Below, one piece after another: positions 25,929-34,366 of a stretch of DNA of 64,000 bases. Position 1 is the first letter of the stretch; each line of letters starts with the position of its first letter. This stretch comes from Aquimarina sp. Aq107 (lineage in GTDB: Bacteria > Bacteroidota > Bacteroidia > Flavobacteriales > Flavobacteriaceae). Under the pieces are notes generated by a model that was not told the origin of the DNA, did no database searches, and saw only the letters and a list, made by a program, of their open reading frames with translations. A program made the translations under genes and the position numbers. The stretch is taken from assembly GCF_943733665.1 (NCBI RefSeq), contig NZ_OX030782.1, positions 1,198,001-1,262,000 of the forward strand. The letters run 5' to 3'.

Positions 25929-28253
25929 ATGATGATCAAACTATTATTATTTTCCCAAGGCTTTAATATTTGGTTTAAAAACCTACTAAGAGAGCTTTCT
26001 AATAATTTAATCAGCCTTTTTTTTATAGGATTTGTCTATTTGGCTTTATGGCACTTTCCGCAGACAGTGGATTTATTGTTAATTCTAAATCAAGCAGACA
26101 CTTTTTTACTAGAAGTTCCATTGTACTTTAGTTTGCTTATTACCGCTGCTTTTTTAATTTGGAATGCCCCTAAGTATTTTTATTTTCATAATTATAAAGA
26201 TATTACTCTTACCAATCTCATAGGGTTTATTCCCAATCAACATTATCGATTTCAGGATAGAAGTGAATCTGCTAGCTATACTTATGTTACTAGAATTCAT
26301 ATGAGAAAAACATTACCAAGAATTTTAGCAATTTTATTACTGGCTATATCTGCATTGAGTATTCTTAATGCAATGGAATTATTTGGTTTAGAAAATACGT
26401 ATACCGAGTTTTTAAATCCTACAAATACGTTGATCTTCATTATTTTTCTGTTATTACTATTGTCCGAGCCTAAATTGTATAAAGTGCTAAAGGATTTTCT
26501 TAATCGAAGTGCTAAAACTAAGTTTTTTGTCTTTATACTTTCTATTGGATTAATGGTTTTGATTATATCCTTAGGAACATTAAATACTCAAACAGAAAAG
26601 GATTTAGGTAATCTTTTTCTTTCTAGTAGTGCATTAGTACTGTTATTTTTTACTTTATCATTTAATAGTTATTGGTTTTTAAAACGTTTTCCGAAAAAGT
26701 TATTTTATACTTTTATTTTAATGTCGGGGTTCATTATGTTAATGACATTTCTATTATTTAATTTTTATCCTAGTCTGGTAACTGGAATAAATCCATTATC
26801 CGTTTTAATTCTTTCGCTTTTAAGTCTTTTCATGATTTGTTTTATCTTGATTTTAATTGGAAAAAAAATACGCCTTCCTTTATTATCAATTGTAACAGTC
26901 TTTTGTGTTTTCTCAGCTAAGTTTTTTTCAGATACGTCGGATCATTATCAACTTAATTTGATGGAAACCCATGTTGATAGGCCTTCATTAGATACTTATA
27001 TATATTATTGGTTAAAGAGTAGGGAGAACATAATTAATGATAGTGAAACTACTTTTCCAATTATTATGGTTTCTGCTGAGGGAGGAGGATCGAGAGCAGG
27101 ACTTTGGGCTTTTTTAGTGCATAGCTATTTGTATGAAAATACGAATGGAGATTATTTTGAAAAACATTTGCTTTCATTAACAGGAGCCTCTGGCGGTGGT
27201 GTTGGCAATTCCATGTTTTTTGCAGAAGCTAGAAATACCAGCTTACAAGGCAAAAAATCAAGGTTTAAAATTGAAGAGAATACTCAAGTACCTATTGTAG
27301 ACTATAAAGCCAGTAGTATTTATAAGGAAAATTATTTATCGGTTGCGTTGTTGTCTTTATTAGGACGAGATCTATTTAAGGAAGTCACTAGTTTATTTAA
27401 ATTTAAAAATAGAGGACAATTATTAGAAGAACAATGGATCGAAGCACACGAAAAATACTTTTTGGATTCAAAAGGTAAGAGTATTATTGACAAAGAGTTT
27501 CTGTCTTTTTACGATAATGCTTTTATCCTTGATACTATGGATTTGATTTCTCAAAAAATACCACCTTTATTATTTGTGAATACTACACATACTCAAACTG
27601 GAAACTATAATATTATTAGTCCAGTAGAGTACTCTCAAGTAAAAGAATTAACGGGAATGAACGATTTTTTAAGTACTATACAGGCTAGTTATCCTAATAA
27701 TTCTATAGCACTTTCGACTGCGATGAGGATTAATGCAAGTTTTCCATTTATTACTCCTGTTGGAGAAGTTAGGAATACGACACAAAAAGATTTACTTATA
27801 TCTGATCAATATGCAGATGCTGGATATTATGACAATATTGGAGGGAGAGTATCAATAGGTGTTGAAGAAGTGTTTAAGAAAGTATTAAGTGATTCTTTTC
27901 CTTTGTTGAGAAAGAAAGTGAAAATTAAACAATTGATTATCACCAATGAAGAAGAGCTAAAAATAGCGAAAACAAGTACACAGCTCTCAGCCCCATTAAC
28001 AACTCTTAGAAATGTTAGATATGGTCATACAAAAGAGGTTATGGAAAAATTGGGCGATGATTATGTAATTAGTTTAAAACAAACAGAAATTATGCCTTCC
28101 TCGGTTAATTTGTTGACTAGAGATATTAATAAAGAAGAACTCTTTATAAAACCAGTACTGCCGCTAGGGAGATATTTATCTACTGTAGCAATTAGATCTA
28201 TGGAAGCTAGATTAGATTCAGTGAAAGTGGATTTGGATTTAATTACACAATAA
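25929..28253 (+). CDS. Polytopic membrane protein with patatin-like phospholipase domain
   Basis: The 774-residue protein has about nine hydrophobic helices in the first 340 residues, then a soluble patatin-like domain. The oxyanion-hole segment is SAEGGGSRAGLW. The nucleophile elbow is LTGASGGGVGNS (GXSXG, Ser near residue 420). The partner acid is in SDQYADAGYYDNIG, near residue 630, where the usual DGG is DAG. The predicted activity is lipid acyl hydrolysis at the membrane. ATG 25929 is preferred over the TTG at 25920. It stands alone and has no neighbour that names its substrate. Confidence 0.75.
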   Translation: MMIKLLLFSQGFNIWFKNLLRELSNNLISLFFIGFVYLALWHFPQTVDLLLILNQADTFLLEVPLYFSLLITAAFLIWNAPKYFYFHNYKDITLTNLIGFIPNQHYRFQDRSESASYTYVTRIHMRKTLPRILAILLLAISALSILNAMELFGLENTYTEFLNPTNTLIFIIFLLLLLSEPKLYKVLKDFLNRSAKTKFFVFILSIGLMVLIISLGTLNTQTEKDLGNLFLSSSALVLLFFTLSFNSYWFLKRFPKKLFYTFILMSGFIMLMTFLLFNFYPSLVTGINPLSVLILSLLSLFMICFILILIGKKIRLPLLSIVTVFCVFSAKFFSDTSDHYQLNLMETHVDRPSLDTYIYYWLKSRENIINDSETTFPIIMVSAEGGGSRAGLWAFLVHSYLYENTNGDYFEKHLLSLTGASGGGVGNSMFFAEARNTSLQGKKSRFKIEENTQVPIVDYKASSIYKENYLSVALLSLLGRDLFKEVTSLFKFKNRGQLLEEQWIEAHEKYFLDSKGKSIIDKEFLSFYDNAFILDTMDLISQKIPPLLFVNTTHTQTGNYNIISPVEYSQVKELTGMNDFLSTIQASYPNNSIALSTAMRINASFPFITPVGEVRNTTQKDLLISDQYADAGYYDNIGGRVSIGVEEVFKKVLSDSFPLLRKKVKIKQLIITNEEELKIAKTSTQLSAPLTTLRNVRYGHTKEVMEKLGDDYVISLKQTEIMPSSVNLLTRDINKEELFIKPVLPLGRYLSTVAIRSMEARLDSVKVDLDLITQ

Positions 28254-28278
28254 GCAAGTCAATTGTCGTTTTTTTTTG

Positions 28279-28294
28279 TACATTTGTCAATGTA
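28279..28294. promoter_or_regulatory. Promoter and operator of the Xre/RES toxin-antitoxin pair
   Basis: TACATTTG (28279-28286) fits the Bacteroidota -7 consensus exactly. The palindrome TACATT-TGTC-AATGTA (28279-28294) overlaps it. Binding of the antitoxin here would block the promoter, the usual autoregulation of this class. The antitoxin ATG is 17 bp downstream. Confidence 0.6.
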
Positions 28295-28310
28295 AAAAAT
28301 TCTTTTGGTT

Positions 28311-28763
28311 ATGAGCGCAGTATCACCGTTGGATTATGATGGTTTAGAAAGTAATGGTTTATTGAGGTACTTAAATATAGATATTCCTTTACACAATGTT
28401 TATGATTTCATTGAACTATCTCGTAATGGTATTGATAAGCGAGCATTATTACATCTTGCTAAGACCATAGATTTTGATTTGAGTGAGTTGGCCCATGTAC
28501 TACATTTGTCTGAGCGTACAATACAACGCTATGAACTTAATAAAAAGTTAAGTACTGAAGCAAGCTCCAAAGCTTTGCAATTGGCAAAACTTTATGCAAG
28601 AGGTGAAAACATTTTTGGGGATTTAGATCGTTTTAAACGGTGGATGGAGCATCCAAATGTTGCTTTAGCTACAAAAAAACCCAAAGAACTTCTTGATACC
28701 ACTTTTGGGTTTCAGTTATTAAACGAAGAGTTAATTCGTATAGAGCATGGAATTTTTGCATAA
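28311..28763 (+). CDS. Xre-type antitoxin with DUF2384 (ParS/MbcA-like)
   Basis: The 150-residue protein has a helix-turn-helix in the middle (LAKTIDFDLSELAHVLHLSERTIQRYE) and the C-terminal DUF2384 domain (GDLDRFKRWMEHPNVALATKKPKELLDTTFG) that wraps RES toxins. ATG 28311 (MSAVSPLDY) is used rather than the in-frame TTG at 28305. Its stop overlaps the toxin start as TAATG. It neutralises the downstream toxin and probably represses its own promoter. Confidence 0.92.
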   Translation: MSAVSPLDYDGLESNGLLRYLNIDIPLHNVYDFIELSRNGIDKRALLHLAKTIDFDLSELAHVLHLSERTIQRYELNKKLSTEASSKALQLAKLYARGENIFGDLDRFKRWMEHPNVALATKKPKELLDTTFGFQLLNEELIRIEHGIFA

Positions 28764-29218
28764 TGTTGGTATATAGAATTGCCAAACAAAAGTATATAAA
28801 GGACCTTACCGGAATTGGAGCTAAAACCGTTGGAGGTAGATGGAATCCAAAAGGGGTTGCTGTCCTATATACAAGTACTACTGCAGCTCTTTCTGTATTA
28901 GAAGTACTAGCTCATTTACCAGCTGCATACTTTCCAGATAATATGGCTATAGCTACGATAGAATTGCCAGATGATCTAATTTCTACAATAGATATTAAAG
29001 AATTACCAAAGGATTGGAATAAAATACCACCTTCTACAGGAATTCAACATTTTGCCTTAAACTGGATATCGGAGAATATAAGCTTGGGATTAAAAGTTCC
29101 TAGTATTATAGTACCTAGAGAACAGAATCTTCTTATTAATCCGTTACATCCTGATTTTAATTTGGTAAAGTTAATAGAGATTGAACCTTTTAGTTTTGAT
29201 ACACGATTACTTAAATAA
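28763..29218 (+). CDS. RES-domain toxin (NAD-degrading type)
   Basis: The 151-residue full-length RES domain has the conserved Arg26 (GGRWNPKG), Tyr36 (AVLYTS) and Glu48 (LEVLAH) that form the active site of characterised RES toxins. These consume NAD+ (MbcT, Res) or ADP-ribosylate targets (ParT). Which activity applies cannot be told from the sequence. It is translationally coupled to the antitoxin. Confidence 0.92.
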   Translation: MLVYRIAKQKYIKDLTGIGAKTVGGRWNPKGVAVLYTSTTAALSVLEVLAHLPAAYFPDNMAIATIELPDDLISTIDIKELPKDWNKIPPSTGIQHFALNWISENISLGLKVPSIIVPREQNLLINPLHPDFNLVKLIEIEPFSFDTRLLK

Positions 29219-29511
29219 ATTCTTCGTATTTAATTTTTGTGACTAATGTTTACAGACTTAGTTTTACAAAATAATGACTATTATTAATGATGTTTTGTAG
29301 CTAATTTTTTGTTAATAAGATAATATTTTTTATGGTTTAAGCATTGTTAGTCAGTGGTTTAATAGTTATTTTTTTATTTTGAATTAGTTAAATTTTTAAA
29401 AAGAACTTCCTGTATTTTCGCAATTTGTCTAACTTGCAAGATTGGATATGAGTAACGAATCCTCAATTTTTACGTCTTATTCCAAAGAACTAAACTTAAT
29501 TTATTAATAAA

Positions 29512-31596
29512 ATGAATACAAAAATGAGAAAAGTGTATTTTTTGGCTGCATTCGTCATTGCATTCGTCAGTTGCAAGAATGAAACCAAAAAAGAGGAAGA
29601 AAAAGATGCTGAGGCTGTAGCCGAAGTTGAAAAAATTCCAGGTATCGTTTTGGACAATATGGACCCCACCGTTAGTCCAAAAGAAGATTTTTATAACTAC
29701 ATTAATGGTAGTTGGATGAAGAATACAGAAATTCCAGAAGATAGAACTAGCTGGGGTGGTTTTGGCGTATTAAGAAAATCTACGGATAATGATGTTTTAG
29801 AAATCTTAGCTAAAGCGAAAAAGAGTGGAAAATATAATGTAGATACTGATCAGGCTAAGGCTTTAGCTATTTTCGATACTAAATTAGATACTACTGCTAG
29901 AAATGCTGCTGGAGTAAAGCCACTTCAACCTGCTTTAGATGCTATTACGTCTATTAAGAATCTAGAGGATCTTCAAACAGTATTGGCAAAGAACCCTTCG
30001 GTTTCTTCACCTTTTATTGGATTGGGAGTACAGGCAGATCTTAATAATAGTGCTATGAATGCAGTATATCTTGGTCAAAATGGCCTTGGTTTACCAGATA
30101 GAGATTACTATTTAGATCAGGACTCAAAATCAAAAGAAATTCGTGAAGAGTACAAAAAGCATATTGTAAGAATGCTTGGGATGTTAGGAGATGCGGAGGC
30201 TGATGCAAAAATTGCAGCAGATAAAATCCTAAAGATGGAAACCCAACTTGCAGAACCAAGACTTAATAAAGAAGAAAGTAGAGATGCACGTAATTATAAT
30301 AATCCAAGAACACTTGCAGAGGCAGACAAAATGTTGTCAACTTTAGATTTAAATAAAATGATTTCAGATCTTGGTGTAACTAAAAAGTTTGATACTATTA
30401 TAGTCGCGCATTTGAGATATACAAAGTCTTTAGATGGTTTTTTAAAAAATACACCGATAGAAGATATCAAAACACTCGTAAGATGGGATACCTTTAATAG
30501 TGCTACAGGTCTTCTGTCAACCGATATAGAAAAAGCAAACTGGGAATTTTATAGTAAATATTTAAGAGGTCAAAAAGAGCAAAGACCAGCTGATGAACGT
30601 GCTTTAGCAACTGTTAATGGAACAGTAGGAGAAGCATTAGGTCAATTATATGTTGACGAAAAGTTTCCGCCTGAAGCAAAAGAAAAGGCAGAAAAAATGA
30701 TTGCTAATGTTATTACAGCTTTTAAAGGTAGAATTGAGCGATTAGATTGGATGAGTGATACCACAAAGGTAAAAGCAATAGAAAAGCTTGATAAATTTAC
30801 AGTTAAGATTGGATATCCAGATAAGTGGGAAGATTATTCTAAGATGGCAGTTTCTGCAGATAAATCGTATTTTGATAATATGGCTGCTGTAAGCAAATGG
30901 GCTCAGGATAGACAATTTGATGATATTGGAGAACCAGTAGATAAAACTAAATGGGGAATGTCTCCTCAAACAGTTAATGCTTATTTTAATCCTCTTAATA
31001 ACGAGATTGTTTTTCCTGCTGCGATATTACAACCACCATTTTATAATTATACTGCTGATGAAGCTGTAAATTATGGAGGGATCGGAGCTGTTATTGGTCA
31101 TGAAATTTCTCATGCTTTTGATGATTCTGGGGCTCGTTTTGATGCAAATGGGAATTTATCTAATTGGTGGACAGAAGATGATCTTAAGAAATTTACCGAA
31201 AGAGGAGATGCTCTTGCTGAACAATATAGCGCAATCGAAGTGTTAGATAGTGTATATATTAATGGTAAGTTTACTCTTGGAGAGAATATAGGAGATTTAG
31301 GTGGTGTATTAGGCGCTTATGACGGGTTGCAAATGCACTTAACTGAAAATGGAAGACCTGAAGATATTGATGGGTTTACAACAGAACAAAGATTTTTTAT
31401 GTCTTGGGCTACCGTTTGGAGAACTAAGATTAGAGAAGATGCATTAAGAACCCAAATTAAAACAGATCCGCATTCTCCTGGTACTACTAGAGCAATTCAA
31501 CCATTGTTAAATGTTCAAGCATTTTATGATGCTTTCGATATAAAACAAGGAGATAAAATGTATTTAGAACCAGAGAAGAGAGTAAGTATTTGGTAG
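29512..31596 (+). CDS. M13-family (neprilysin/PepO-like) zinc metallopeptidase, lipoprotein
   Basis: The 694-residue protein has a lipoprotein signal (FVIAFVSCKNE) and an acidic linker, then a full M13 peptidase. Visible features are NAYFNPLNNEIVFPAAILQPPFY, the zinc motif HEISH (residues 530-534) followed by AFDDSGARFD, and the third-ligand region GENIGDLGG near residue 590. It is likely on the outer membrane or in the periplasm and cleaves oligopeptides. It is a single gene with a terminator just after it. Confidence 0.95.
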   Translation: MNTKMRKVYFLAAFVIAFVSCKNETKKEEEKDAEAVAEVEKIPGIVLDNMDPTVSPKEDFYNYINGSWMKNTEIPEDRTSWGGFGVLRKSTDNDVLEILAKAKKSGKYNVDTDQAKALAIFDTKLDTTARNAAGVKPLQPALDAITSIKNLEDLQTVLAKNPSVSSPFIGLGVQADLNNSAMNAVYLGQNGLGLPDRDYYLDQDSKSKEIREEYKKHIVRMLGMLGDAEADAKIAADKILKMETQLAEPRLNKEESRDARNYNNPRTLAEADKMLSTLDLNKMISDLGVTKKFDTIIVAHLRYTKSLDGFLKNTPIEDIKTLVRWDTFNSATGLLSTDIEKANWEFYSKYLRGQKEQRPADERALATVNGTVGEALGQLYVDEKFPPEAKEKAEKMIANVITAFKGRIERLDWMSDTTKVKAIEKLDKFTVKIGYPDKWEDYSKMAVSADKSYFDNMAAVSKWAQDRQFDDIGEPVDKTKWGMSPQTVNAYFNPLNNEIVFPAAILQPPFYNYTADEAVNYGGIGAVIGHEISHAFDDSGARFDANGNLSNWWTEDDLKKFTERGDALAEQYSAIEVLDSVYINGKFTLGENIGDLGGVLGAYDGLQMHLTENGRPEDIDGFTTEQRFFMSWATVWRTKIREDALRTQIKTDPHSPGTTRAIQPLLNVQAFYDAFDIKQGDKMYLEPEKRVSIW

Positions 31597-31612
31597 ACAA
31601 GTAAAAATAAAT

Positions 31613-31643
31613 AAAAAGCCCTGATAACATCGGGGCTTTTTTT
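31613..31643. terminator. Bidirectional terminator between convergent genes
   Basis: An 11-bp stem (31615-31625 with 31629-31639, one G-U pair) and a 3-nt loop. A5 precedes and T7 follows. It separates the M13 peptidase gene and the leftward ACT-like gene. Confidence 0.85.
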
Positions 31644-31654
31644 ATGGAAAATTT

Positions 31655-32299
31655 TTAATTCTCTTTTATTTCATTCATTAAAAGGAATGCGTCATTTACA
31701 TATTCTTTTTCTAAAAAAAGAGTGAAGTAATTAGAAGTAGATATAATTTCAAAAACCGGAATCCCTTCATATGCCAAAAGCTTAAATATATAAAAGTATA
31801 ATCCGATAGATCTTGAACTATCATCTGGAAGAGCAATAGACATAGAAGATAAATCATCTTTGACGGATATACATGTTTCATCCTTAAAATGATCTTCAAC
31901 AATTGCCTTAAGCGATGAAGAAACAAGTATATTACTTTCTTGGAAATTACTAGAATATGTGAAATAGGTTTTTGTTTTATCTTTCACAGTATTCAATAGA
32001 TTAGATTGACTGGTAAGAATTGTATTAGAATTTAAAAAAGCATATTCCGTAATTCCTGATCTTACCACAATATCACCTAAACTTCCAAGGTTTTCTGAAT
32101 GTTTAATTCTTTTAGGATGATATCTTCGTAAAGCCATTACAATGGAACCTGACTTTACTGGTTTTCTCATTTCTTTTTCTACTTGCGGCAATAGATCGGT
32201 AGCGAGTGAACTAAAATTAATAATATCTCGTGATAGTGCGTCTTCCAAAAATGGCTGATGCCTCAGTATATTGTGAACACAATCTGTAATAGTTTTCAT
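31655..32299 (-). CDS. Hypothetical protein with ACT-like regions, divergent from aspartate kinase
   Basis: The 214-residue cytoplasmic protein has an N-terminal helical part (MKTITDCVHNILRHQPFLEDALSRDIINFSSLATDLLPQVEKEM). Two beta-alpha-beta segments follow that resemble ACT domains (ISVKDDLSSMSIALPDDSSRSIGLYFYIFKLLAYEGIPVFEIISTSNYFTLFLEKEYVNDAFLLMNEI). It diverges from the aspartate kinase gene by about 106 bp, a pairing that suggests a regulatory role in amino acid metabolism. This is a context inference; I am not certain of the family. Confidence 0.65.
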   Translation of the reverse strand: MKTITDCVHNILRHQPFLEDALSRDIINFSSLATDLLPQVEKEMRKPVKSGSIVMALRRYHPKRIKHSENLGSLGDIVVRSGITEYAFLNSNTILTSQSNLLNTVKDKTKTYFTYSSNFQESNILVSSSLKAIVEDHFKDETCISVKDDLSSMSIALPDDSSRSIGLYFYIFKLLAYEGIPVFEIISTSNYFTLFLEKEYVNDAFLLMNEIKEN

Positions 32300-32405
32300 T
32301 CTGTTAGATATTTAACATATTGTGTAAATATATACTTTTTTTATCAAAATATTTATTCTTTATGCTCTATTGTCTAATTATGCATTGTAAAAAATAAAAA
32401 TTGCT

Positions 32406-33740
32406 ATGAAGATTTTAAAGTTTGGAGGAACATCTGTTGGGTCTGTAGAGAATTTGTATAAAGTTAAGGATATACTTATAAGTGATAATGACCAAAAGAT
32501 CGTAGTATGTTCTGCGATGTCTGGAGTTACTGATCAGTTGGTAAATTTAGTAGCATATATAAAACTAAAAGATGCAGAAGGTATTACTAGAAATCTTCAT
32601 AGATTAGAGAATAAACATTTAGAGGTAGTTGATACCTTAGTAGATGACTTAATGCTAAAAAATAGTCTTAAGGATGGAATTTCTTCAATGATAACAGAAA
32701 TGTTAGAGTTATCTAACCAGGAATATACAGAAGTGTTAAATGCTAGGGTTCTTACTTTTGGTGAGACATTGTTAACATACATTTTTTCAAACTTTTTGAG
32801 CGCTATTGGAGTTACCAATCGATTAATTTCGGCAAAGGACTTTATGTGTGTAGATAATGTAGATAATCCAAATATCAAAAAGGTCTCTCAGAAATTAAAT
32901 GAAGTTCTAGAAAGTAATGAAACTTCAAATATATATATAACGCAAGGATTTGTTTGTAGAGATCACTTACATCAAATTAGCACGCTTAAAAGAGGAGGTA
33001 GTGATTATACCGCTACTATTATAGGCGCCGCAATAAATGCTAGCGAAATTCAAATATGGACAGATATAGATGGGTTACATAATAATGATCCTAGATATGT
33101 AGAAGGTACTAACCCAATTGCTCATCTTACATATAATGAAGCTGCTGAATTAGCATATTTCGGGGCCAAAATTTTACATCCGCAGACAGTTTCTCCAGTT
33201 GTAGATAAAGATATTCCTGTATTATTAAAAAATACATTCGATCCTAAGGCTGCTGGAACAGTAATCTCAAATAAAACATATAGAAAAGGGTTAAAAGCCA
33301 TTTCTGCAAAAGATGGAATAACAGCCATTAAAATTAAATCAAATAGAATGTTGATGGCGCACGGATATCTTAGAAGAATTTTCGAAGTTTTTGATAATTA
33401 TCATACATCTATAGATATGATTACCACATCAGAGATAGCAATTTCTTTAACGATTGATGATATTACTCACATTGATGAAATAGTGAAAGAAATAGAGGGG
33501 TATGCAGAGGTGACGGTAGAGCAGAATCATAGTATTATTTGTATTGTTGGAGAATCTGTAATTAACGATAAAAACTCTCATAAACTTTTTGAAATCCTTA
33601 ATTATATACCTGTAAGAATGATTTCTTACGGAGGGAGTAATAATAATATCTCCATTCTTGTAGAAACCAAAGATAAAATACCAACCCTTAGATTTTTAAA
33701 TGAGAGGCTGTTTCTTTCTCATCAGGAAGCAGTTCTCTAA
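32406..33740 (+). CDS. lysC: Aspartate kinase
   Basis: The 444-residue enzyme makes aspartyl phosphate, the first step to lysine, threonine, methionine and diaminopimelate. The amino acid kinase motif KFGGTSVGS is at residues 4-12. Other signatures are LKRGGSDYTATIIGAA and IWTDIDGLHNNDPR. Two ACT repeats follow from about residue 300 (MLMAHGYLRRIFEVFDNY and SIICIVGES), which normally bind the end-product inhibitor. It is monofunctional: there is no homoserine dehydrogenase domain. Confidence 0.93.
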   Translation: MKILKFGGTSVGSVENLYKVKDILISDNDQKIVVCSAMSGVTDQLVNLVAYIKLKDAEGITRNLHRLENKHLEVVDTLVDDLMLKNSLKDGISSMITEMLELSNQEYTEVLNARVLTFGETLLTYIFSNFLSAIGVTNRLISAKDFMCVDNVDNPNIKKVSQKLNEVLESNETSNIYITQGFVCRDHLHQISTLKRGGSDYTATIIGAAINASEIQIWTDIDGLHNNDPRYVEGTNPIAHLTYNEAAELAYFGAKILHPQTVSPVVDKDIPVLLKNTFDPKAAGTVISNKTYRKGLKAISAKDGITAIKIKSNRMLMAHGYLRRIFEVFDNYHTSIDMITTSEIAISLTIDDITHIDEIVKEIEGYAEVTVEQNHSIICIVGESVINDKNSHKLFEILNYIPVRMISYGGSNNNISILVETKDKIPTLRFLNERLFLSHQEAVL

Positions 33741-33853
33741 ATTGTTTGTTATGTAATATGATGAGCTTTAAGTAAAAGAAAAACACAGTATTTGTATTGT
33801 TTTTTTTTAATGAAATAAAATTTTACTTTTATAAAGATTATTGTTTTTTATTT

Positions 33854-33886
33854 AATCCCAACAATTAACCAGGTTGGGATTTTTTC
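33854..33886 (+). terminator. Terminator downstream of lysC
   Basis: AATCCCAAC (33854-33862) pairs with GTTGGGATT (33873-33881), with a 10-nt loop and T following to 33885. It is about 114 bp after the lysC stop. Confidence 0.8.
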
Positions 33887-33954
33887 AAATAAATATAGGG
33901 TAGAAAGATAATTAACTGTTTTATATATAAACCAATAAACTTAAACCACTCCCA

Positions 33955-34053
33955 ATGTTAAAGAGAATCGTAGAAAAATATCGTCTAGAAATTGTTTTGT
34001 TTGTTTTTTATTCGATTGTTACTGTTACTTTTATTAAGTTATTTTTATTTTAA
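33955..34053 (+). CDS. Possible 32-residue single-span membrane peptide
   Basis: ATG 33955 opens a 32-codon frame ending at TAA 34051-34053. It has a basic start (MLKRIVEKYR) and then a hydrophobic helix (LEIVLFVFYSIVTVTFIKLFLF). That charge and hydrophobicity order is what a small inner-membrane protein looks like. Against it, AT-rich DNA easily yields hydrophobic codons by chance, and no promoter is clear. Confidence 0.3.
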   Translation: MLKRIVEKYRLEIVLFVFYSIVTVTFIKLFLF

Positions 34054-34366
34054 AGTATTTCATACCAGGGTATTAGTTTTAATAGAAAGTGATTGTTTTC
34101 TATTGGTTGTAAATCTCTATATTTTCAGTAGTTAAATTCCTTTCGACTACTAATTATATATTTTCTTTTCTTAAGCTTTAAGCAAAGTATTTGTAGTACG
34201 ATAATATTTAATACAGATCTAATCTGTAATGCAATTTAATAACAGGTTTTTAAATTTTTTTGAAAAAAATAATGATTTGCCAGTAACATATAGATCGTAA
34301 ATGACATATACTTATAACGATGGTATCACATAAGGAGATATTCTAGTTATAATTTAAAAAAAGAAT

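Larger units (their letters stand above)
33741..34366. other. Long intergenic region between lysC and comM
   Basis: 626 bp of AT-rich sequence. It contains the lysC terminator (33854-33886) and a possible short membrane-peptide gene (33955-34053). From 34054 to 34366 I see nothing beyond an imperfect inverted repeat near 34085-34115. Confidence 0.5.

Noticed and set aside
34054..34366. Riboswitch or gene upstream of comM
   Set aside because: Only AT-rich sequence with an imperfect inverted repeat is visible; nothing matches a known riboswitch core.
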